From NCBI GenBank assembly GCA_003427395.1, contig BFEA01000488.1:439337-475108 (forward strand): a stretch of 35,772 bases of DNA, given 5' to 3'. The translations under genes were made by a program, and so were the position numbers. The notes beneath the pieces are model-generated. The model ran no database searches. It was not told the DNA's origin and was given only the letters and a program-made list of their open reading frames with translations. The stretch is from Chara braunii. Lineage: Eukaryota > Streptophyta > Charophyceae > Charales > Characeae. Below, in pieces: positions 29,719 to 35,772 of this stretch. The stretch's first letter is position 1, and the number at the start of each line of letters is the position of its first letter.

Positions 29719-30980
29719 GTGTGTGTGAGTGTATGTGTGTGCGACGGACCGAGAGTTGTCGCATTTACAGATGCTATACAGGTTGCATAGGCTGCTGTAG
29801 CACCCGATGCATCCATCGCAACACCAAAGTGACCAGATGAAACAACTGCTGCTGTTGCAGGAGTAGCTGCAGCAACCGCCACATCTCAAGAAAAATAAAA
29901 TAAAAGTAATAATATTAGAAGCAATACAAATTACCACGTCAATCCTGTGACGTCCAGGGGGTTGGGGACAGTTGGGGGCGGTTAAGGACAATTGGGGAAG
30001 GTTAGGGGCGGTGGAAAAAAAAAAAGTAGAAAAAGTTAGAGGCGGCTAGAGACAGTAATGGACAGTTAGGGACAGTTAGGAACAATTAGGTAAGGGTAGG
30101 GATATAAGTCACTCAGGCTAGTCCGAGTTCCGCCTGGCCTTGGGTAAGCTAGGGAAGGACAGTAAGACTGCTTCAGTGAGTGTTACCCTATCTTAACCTA
30201 GGGTCCAGAGTCCCTTGGGGCCTGTAGTAGATTGTCTGGGCCCCGCGTTTGAAGTTCCCGTTCTACAAGGCTCGTCTGATTCCGCTTTCACCACGACTGA
30301 GCAACCTATCAGCCCTGGTGCCTATCACTGTTGTTCGATCCAAGTTGCCTGCCCATTGGTAGGGTAATGGTTATGAGTGCTGGTCACACTGAGGTAGGAT
30401 AGTGGGATTGGGGGTGCGCTAGGAGTATTGACGTAAGGATGGGAGGCGAGGTGGGCTCATATTCTAGAACACCCACAGCTCACTGCTCCAGGTGATCACT
30501 GTGCACTCAGTGACTGACCATGGACTTTTTGGTAAAAAAAAATAAAAAGGGACAGTTAGGGGTGGTAAGGGACAGTTAGGGGCAATGAGGGATAATTAGG
30601 CGCGGGTATGGGCAGTTAGGGGAGGGTGGGTGACGAGCACGGGTGGTTATGGGTAGGTTCATACAATTATGGGTAGGTACGGGAGGTTATTGATAAAGAA
30701 AACTTGGGTAGGGTAGGGTATGGGTGGTTAACAAACGATTTGGGTTCAGGTGGCCATGGGTGGTTTTGAAAAAAATCGTTCATGGGTAGGTATGGCCAGG
30801 TACATGCTGAAGAGGTTCAGGTAGGGTAGGTCAGGTTTTTTTTTTTTTTTTTTTTAGCAGGTGGAGATGGGTAAAGGTCCAACAGGCCAGATATACAGTG
30901 GGTATGGGTGGTTGGTTTTCAAAGAGGGTGTGGTTAGGTCAGGTACAAGTATTCATGAAAATCCCAGTTGCGAACTTTGC
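29131..30980. mobile_element. 1850-bp G-rich insertion in gag
   Basis: Bounded by TGACAGT on both sides. It has dense degenerate GGGTA/GGTANGG motifs at both flanks (29137-29460; 30545-30960), a GGACAGTTAGG-type minisatellite (29945-30110), a (GT)n run and a central unique part (30116-30540). No transposase is visible and the ends TAGAGAGCAC and AACTTTGC are not clear inverted repeats. Repetitive subterminal motifs of this kind are common in hAT-type non-autonomous elements, but 7 bp is short of the usual 8 and the class stays open. Confidence 0.6.
29659..29742. repeat. (GT)n microsatellite
   Basis: About 40 GT units with a few interruptions near the right end (GTGCGTG, GAGTGTATG). It lies inside the 1850-bp insertion. 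Confidence 0.95.
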
Positions 30981-31324
30981 TGACAGTGCCCCCACCCCCG
31001 ATCAAAAATCCCGCACGGACAACCGACTCATTCGCCTTGCTCGAACTAACCAAAACACTGGTTAATCTGATTCAGGAGAGTAAAAAGGAGCAACGGGAAC
31101 ACAATGCTCGAATCGAGGCAATGATGAGATCGATGCGACCCATCGCAGTACGTGCCTCGCCGATCCAGCACGGATTGGCTCCGGCACCACCGCCATTAGG
31201 GATCCCGGACAATCTGAATGTCTGTTACACATGTCACCAACCAGGGCACATAGCCCGATTGCCCGCATCGCCCCCCGCAACAACGAGTCGGAGCCGCACA
31301 GGTAGCTGCAGCACCAATCGCTAA
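30981..31324 (+). pseudogene. gag: Gag, last part, with damaged zinc knuckle
   Basis: Continuation of gag after the insertion: ALLELTKTLVNLIQESKKEQ, a helical segment, then CYTCHQPGHIARLP. The knuckle has C, C and H in place, but the fourth ligand, expected where the P stands, is missing, probably through a small indel. The frame ends at 31322-31324. Confidence 0.6.
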
Positions 31325-31588
31325 AAGGTCAAGACGAGTAGGAGCTTTGAAGGAAGAAGCAGAGGGAAGCGGAACCACGTTAGCAACAATGGAGGAAGCT
31401 GCAAAACTTATTCCATTAGATCAGTATGTAACACTGGGATATCCGGGGCTTGGGATGATTGGTACAACTGGACCCGCGCCTGAACAACGAGAAGTGGCGG
31501 AGTGGTGACCTTCTCCAGGAGAGATGGAGTCGGGAGGACCCACTTTCGTCACGGGGGAAATTGATGTTCTAAACATTGTATGAGCCTT

Positions 31589-31820
31589 AGATCATTGAAT
31601 CCCACTTCCCTATCGGTCATCTGCTTTTGATATCAGAACAGGCCAACGAAGGTATGCTGCAGTAACGGTTTGCTCTTACCCGAGCAACAAACACTTAGAT
31701 CATTGAATCCCACTTCCCTATTGGTCATCTGCTTTTGATATCAGAACAGGCCAACGAACGTATGCTGCAGCACTGCAAAGCAAATCGGAAACGGTTTGCT
31801 CTTACCCGAGCAACAAACAC
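31589..31820 (+). repeat. Tandem duplication of about 105-125 bp
   Basis: TTAGATCATTGAATCCCACT...ACCCGAGCAACAAACAC occurs at about 31589-31693 and again at about 31694-31820. The second copy has about 19 extra bases (CACTGCAAAGCAAATCGGA) after TGCTGCAG. It lies between gag and protease. Confidence 0.85.
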
Positions 31821-32230
31821 AAAAACGAAAGGACCAACACCAGACGAAAATGTCGCAGGTACTTCCGATCCCATACGCATAGGACTAATCCAAAAAGATG
31901 ATCACTTCCTACAGATTAAACCCATCCCATGGAAATCCGCGGAATGCGACATCGAGGTATGGGGAATTCCATATAATGCTATCATCGATTCGGGTCCATT
32001 TCGGGAGCCGCTGTGTTAGCTATCTGGTAGTGGAGAGAGAAGGAAGAAAGAACGATCTGATCATGCTTACAGAAAAGGATCAGCTCGTCTCAGCAGACGA
32101 GGAGAAGATCAAAACGGTGGGACGAATGACTAACGTTGCCGTCCGATTAGGGAAGGCGCCAATCTGGATTTTGAAAGACGATCGATTGTCCTCCGAAATA
32201 CGAGAGGAAAACCCTATGTTGTGCCGATGA
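31735..32230 (+). pseudogene. Protease remnant
   Basis: VWGIPYNAIIDSG (31735-32019 frame, catalytic D85-S-G) is the active-site loop of a retropepsin. The frame then shifts; the downstream part is readable at 31898-32230 (CVSYLVVEREGRKNDL, then MTNVAVRLGKAPIWILKDD). The usual ALIDSGA strand pattern supports the call, but the flap motif is unclear. Confidence 0.55.
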
Positions 32231-32724
32231 GACTGACTCTTCGTACTACCGCTAACATAGCCCCGCGAGTCTCTCCCGCGATGACGGGGACTCTTCGCGT
32301 GATTACCTGGGACAACGGGCAGATATCCAAAAACGCGGACAACAGTGATGATGACGATCAAGTAATCCTGGAGATGGCGCAGCAACGTATTCACTATCCC
32401 GCACAACGGACAAATGTAAAAGTCTTGAGACGGACTAGCCAAGATTTGCAGAGGACACAGGCAATGATTATGGGAGAACCTCTCGTATAGATTTCAAGGA
32501 GGGTCGATTCTTTGGAACCCCCTCGAACCCTGTACGAAGGGATCTCCCCTCTTCTTGCCCGATACAATGACAAAAGGCACTACTGCGATATCACAAATCT
32601 CCTGAAATCCCTTGTGACACCTGCAAAAGAGATTCGATGGTTACGCTTAGGGGCAGAGACCAACTCTTTGGAACCCCCTTAGCGCCTCGAAAACGGACTC
32701 GGGATCAAGATCACAACGAAACCT
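32221..32724 (+). other. Protease-RT linker region, decayed
   Basis: A short frame at 32221-32490 shows no recognisable domain. TTTGGAACCCCCT occurs twice (about 32511 and 32660). Probably degenerate coding sequence between protease and RT. Confidence 0.35.
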
Positions 32725-33708
32725 GTGTTGTGGCAAGACATTCGAGACGAAGTAACACCGGAGGAACACGTGGTCATTCGAGAACAAGATGGTCAGATGA
32801 TGGCCACGGTATTTTCTTGGCGATCGGATAACTCGTTCATCTCCGCGCCCCCGCTTGAGAACAATAAGCGGGTGAATACAAAACACATCGATGTAAGGAT
32901 ATGGGATAAGTTGTATGAGCTGCACGTACCCCGATACGTACCTGAGGAGATCCACCACCTGATCGCAAACATTCTAAAGGAATACAAAAGAGCGATTAGT
33001 ATGACGGACACCGACATTGGACTGTCGTTAGGCATACAACGCGAGATCCAGATAGGAAACCATTCTCCAATTCACCGCAAACCTTACAGATACTCCCTGG
33101 TAGAATGGAAAAAGGCTCTCAAGCGGATTTCCGATTTTGAAGCAAGCGGTTGGATCGAACCCGCCACCGGACCATGGTCATTCCCGGTAGTATTGGTGCC
33201 GAAAAAGAATGGGTCGATTCGCATATACATTGATTATCACAAACTGAATGACATCACGATCAAAGATGTGTACCCCCTTCCCAGGATTGACAATTTGCTA
33301 GATGCGATTGATTGTGCTAATTATTTCAGTAAGTTTAATAATCGTCACGGTTTCCATCACATTCTGATTACGGAGGAAGACCGACCTAAGACGGCCTCCG
33401 TACTGTTTGAAGGCACGTGGCAATGGGTTCGGTGCCAGATGGGGATTTGCAACGCGCCCGCCACGTTTCAGCGAGCCATGAATGCCACATTTCAGGACTT
33501 CGTTAATAAGACACGATTAATGCAGGGAATGATCAACTTCTGCGTCATAGTAGACATGGACGACATCCCAGTTTATTCAGAGACCTATCACGGGCATGCA
33601 CAACTAATCGAGTGGACGTTGGGTGCTCTGAAAGACGCCGAATTCAAGATTGAGCTAAAAAAAAGCGAATTTTTCCTTTCGGAAATCTCGTATTGGGCTA
33701 TGTCGTGA
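32725..33708 (+). pseudogene. pol: Reverse transcriptase with D-to-N in motif A
   Basis: 327 open codons. Order: HRKPYRYS (118-124), SGWIEPATGPWSFPVVLVPK (141-160), KNGSIRIYIDYHKLND, then FSKFNNRHGFHHI (201-213). The latter replaces FSKIDLRSGYHQI and puts Asn at 205 where the metal-binding Asp belongs. MGICNAPATFQRAMN (239-253) follows, then VDMDDIPVYS (276-285) with both Asp of motif C but Asp for Tyr. The loss of the first Asp would abolish polymerisation. The frame shifts into RNase H at about 33693. Confidence 0.88.
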
Positions 33709-34487
33709 CACGTGGAGGACTGCGGCCTGACTCAAGAAAGGTCGCGACGGTGAGGGAAGCTCCTGTCCCCACGTCACTGACGCAAGTTCGAGCCTTCTTG
33801 GGGTTAGCCTCGTACTATCGTCGTTTTATCAAAGGCTTCGCCGTGATTGGACTACCCTTAACGAACCTGTTACGAAAGGACCAGCCCCTTAGTTGGGACG
33901 CAAAGTGCGAACGGGCCTTCACGACCCTCAAGGACGCTTAGGCAACGACACCTATTTTGATCCGGCCGGACCCCGCGAAGCAGTTCATTCTCATCACGGA
34001 CTGGCAGTCTGAGGCTATTTCTGCTATTTTAGCGCAGACGGGGAACGACGACCGCGAACACGTCATCGAATATGCGTCATGAACGGTGCCAGACGAGCGG
34101 AGAAATGACTCAGCCCCACAGGGCGAATGCTATGCACTAGTATGGGGAATCCAACACTTTCATCCGTATCTGTACGGACATAAGTTTCTCCTTGCCACCG
34201 ATTACGAGCCCTTGCTAGCGCTGAAGTGACTCACTAATTACACGGGCATGATTGGACGTCGGGCGGTGCGCCTACAGGAATACGACTTCGACATCATCCA
34301 TCGAAAGACGGAGAGACACTGCAACGCGGACGGACTGACACGCCTGCATCGACCAGCTAAAGTGCCTAAGGTGGAAGAGATCATCCCGTGGAAGGAACCG
34401 GAATCGGCGAACGGACCAAAGTACGGTAAGTGGCAACGTAGAAAGCTCCGCATGACGATCAATTACAGAGATCAACACGTGTCATGA
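33693..34487 (+). pseudogene. pol: RT connection and RNase H with three stops
   Basis: Single frame with in-frame TAG 33939-33941, TGA 34080-34082 and TGA 34227-34229. It reads VRAFLGLASYYRRFIKGFAV, then FILITDWQS (first Asp), APQGECYALVWGI (Glu), LLATDYEPLLALK (Asp) and HCNADGLTRL, the Ty3 RNase H layout. TGA 34080 fits a CGA change and TGA 34227 a TGG change. The frame ends at 34485-34487 with no integrase after it. Confidence 0.82.
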
Positions 34488-34538
34488 TGCAAGCAAGCAG
34501 GAGCTTGCTTAAGATTGGAACCCCCTGGGTGTCACATA

Positions 34539-35514
34539 TGTGAGGAACCGATTTCTGTTCCTTGCGATTTTCTGCGTGATAACAATGAGGGGTCCTAAGT
34601 TGGGAAGGATGGGCCAATTATGGGAGATCGTGATTGAAGGGAAATTGCATCGGTGTCCTCGTTTCTTCGTCTTTTTGCGTCGTCTCTTTTTGGATGATTG
34701 GGTGCAGCACCGGGCAAGTCCCGGGGATGATCGGTTGAGTGGTGCGCCACCGCGAGCGCACGAATAATACTGGTCGACGTCTTCCTTTTCGTTTTCTGTT
34801 GTTGGATTTTAGGAGCGGAGACCTCGCGGGAATTTTTGCTTCGTTCTTTTTTAACCTTCTTTTTTAATCTTGTCGAGCCCCAATGACTCTCGAAATTTCA
34901 GACTTTCCTTTCGGAATTCGTACTTTTCGTTTTTTCTGCATTAGATAGGAATTTAGGAATTTAGGATTTTATTTTGCCACTCAACGCTTTTTGCTTACGC
35001 GCTTCTTTTTGCAGGTGCAACGGAGATCTGATTAGTCGGCGCCCTTAATCATGTGTGAAACTTCAATTTTGGGCAGGCGCCATTATAACTAAATCTTTCT
35101 TCTTGAACTTCGTCTTTCCCGCTCTCGCTTTTTCTCCTGTTGTGTCTAGCTAGCCCGCGGACTGCATGCTCGGATCAATACATGAAGATAGGCTACGTCC
35201 CCCACACCGCGATCAGGCCATGTAGAACGTAGGCGCCCCCTCTCCTGATCTCCTTTCTAAGTCTTTGCAATTCCGTGTTCTTCGCGCATGCATGCACGAC
35301 TATAAATTTCGGCTGCGCGATTAGATAGCTCTCTTAACCAGTTATTGGAAGCTCGATGAGCGCAATCAGTGAGGGTCGGCTCGCGAGCGAAGTAAGAGGT
35401 GAGTTGAAGTGCGAGTCGCGCGACCCAACGAGCTGGTGCCGAACGCGCGGGGTTGACGCGGGCCACGACGGACTGTGGCCGCGGGCGAACCTGACGGGTG
35501 CGGGAGGACTAAGT
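34539..35514 (+). repeat. 3' LTR, truncated or interrupted
   Basis: It matches the 5' LTR from TGTGAGGAACCGATTTCTG to GTGCGGGAGGACTAAG at 35514, with scattered differences. After that the two copies diverge abruptly. Confidence 0.82.
35301..35307 (+). promoter_or_regulatory. TATA-like box in 3' LTR
   Basis: TATAAAT, equivalent to 26619-26625 of the 5' LTR. Confidence 0.4.
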
Positions 35515-35772
35515 GGTATCGTACCAAATACCCTTACAAGGGTATTTGGCGTGTTTTCTGCAAGTCGCACTAGTGCAGTCCCGTCCGTCTGACAGTCCGT
35601 GCGCGAGAGGAAGCCTTGGTCCTCGACTGCTGTGTCGTCCCGCGTACATCGTACGCGGGGTCCACGTACGGCCCGTCCGTACAGACGGACGAACGGCCCT
35701 ACGGCCGTACGGACGATGGCCGTACAATGGTGATTTAGGGGCGGAAAAAAAAAAAAAAAAAAAAAAAAGGGG
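35515..35772 (+). mobile_element. Hairpin-rich, poly(A)-tailed insertion
   Basis: About 258 bp breaking the 3' LTR. It has a perfect 12-bp stem (CCAAATACCCTT, 35524-35535, with 35538-35549), a 9-bp stem CCCGCGTAC/GTACGCGGG (35639-35659) and GTCCGT/ACGGAC (35675-35690). Interlocking GGCCGTAC/GTACGGCC words follow, then an A run of about 26 (35743-35768). No coding frame is convincing. The layout suggests a retroposed structured RNA, SINE-like. It runs to the window end. Confidence 0.45.

Larger units (their letters stand above)
25848..35514 (+). mobile_element. Ty3/gypsy-like LTR element, no integrase seen
   Basis: Similar sequences at 25848 and 34539 (TGTGACGAACCGATTTCTG versus TGTGAGGAACCGATTTCTG) mark the LTRs. 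Between them on the plus strand lie gag, protease, RT and RNase H remnants in Ty3 order. After RNase H the sequence reaches the 3' LTR within about 50 bp, so the integrase is absent, presumably deleted. Stops, frameshifts, a D-to-N change in RT and a 1.85-kb insertion in gag make this copy defective. The 3' LTR is interrupted at 35514. Confidence 0.82.

Noticed and set aside
29614-29991. Minus-strand frame rich in Cys, Ser and then (TH)n
   Set aside because: It is the translation of the GT microsatellite and adjoining low-complexity sequence; no domain is present.
30325-30350. TGTTCGATCC resembling a Pol III B box, as in a tRNA-derived SINE
   Set aside because: The match lacks one base of the consensus, no A box at proper distance is convincing, and no tRNA fold could be drawn.
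30545-30960. GGGTAGG-type repeats as an interstitial telomere tract
   Set aside because: Units are irregular and do not keep a TTTAGGG period; they occur on both sides of one insertion, so subterminal repeats fit better.

Overview
The window looks like repeat-dominated nuclear DNA of a streptophyte. My best guess, by recall and not by search, is a Chara-like charophyte alga. I see no host gene that I can name. What is readable is a stack of decayed transposable elements, many of them inserted inside one another, plus one U6 snRNA pseudogene. Three single-base ambiguities (5944, 5968, 15040) show that this is assembled draft sequence.

Region by region. 1-5.5 kb: low-complexity repeats, a 261-bp tandem duplication, poly(A)/poly(T) runs, a U6 snRNA pseudogene on the minus strand (about 3768-3856), and short miniature inverted-repeat elements (MITEs), including a run of three about 122 bp long at 4037-4413. 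6.19-19.23 kb: a concentric nest. A short MITE (outer ends 6188 and 19233) holds a second (6320/19202). That holds a row of abutting TTA-targeted MITEs (6483-6937, 6941-7407, 7411-7882, 7886-18990). The last of these holds another MITE (7987/18700), and that holds a 10.3-kb minus-strand Ty3/gypsy chromovirus (8159-18456). The chromovirus has 351-bp LTRs, a CTGAC target duplication, an initiator-Met-tRNA-type primer site, gag with a CCHC knuckle, protease, RT, RNase H, integrase and a chromodomain. All its genes are broken by stops and frameshifts.

19.78-25.21 kb: a minus-strand Penelope-like retroelement. It is bounded by two 331-bp direct repeats exactly 5101 bp apart, and each repeat carries a hammerhead-ribozyme motif. 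Its first ORF encodes a CCHC zinc knuckle followed by a long coiled coil. Its second encodes a GIY-YIG nuclease-like domain placed before the reverse transcriptase (RT), the permuted order described for the Chlamys/Naiad group of Penelope-like elements.

25.85-35.51 kb: a plus-strand Ty3/gypsy-like LTR element with gag, protease, RT and RNase H remnants. Its first RT catalytic aspartate is replaced by asparagine, no integrase is seen, and gag is split by a 1.85-kb G-rich insertion with a 7-bp target duplication. The 3' LTR is cut at 35514 by a hairpin-rich, poly(A)-tailed sequence that reaches the window end.

The components do not form a pathway. They record successive insertions followed by decay. 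Many in-frame stops fit C-to-T changes (CGA to TGA, CAG to TAG, TGG to TGA/TAG), as expected for old methylated repeats. The most interesting biology is the permuted, ribozyme-bearing Penelope-like element and the multi-level nest.
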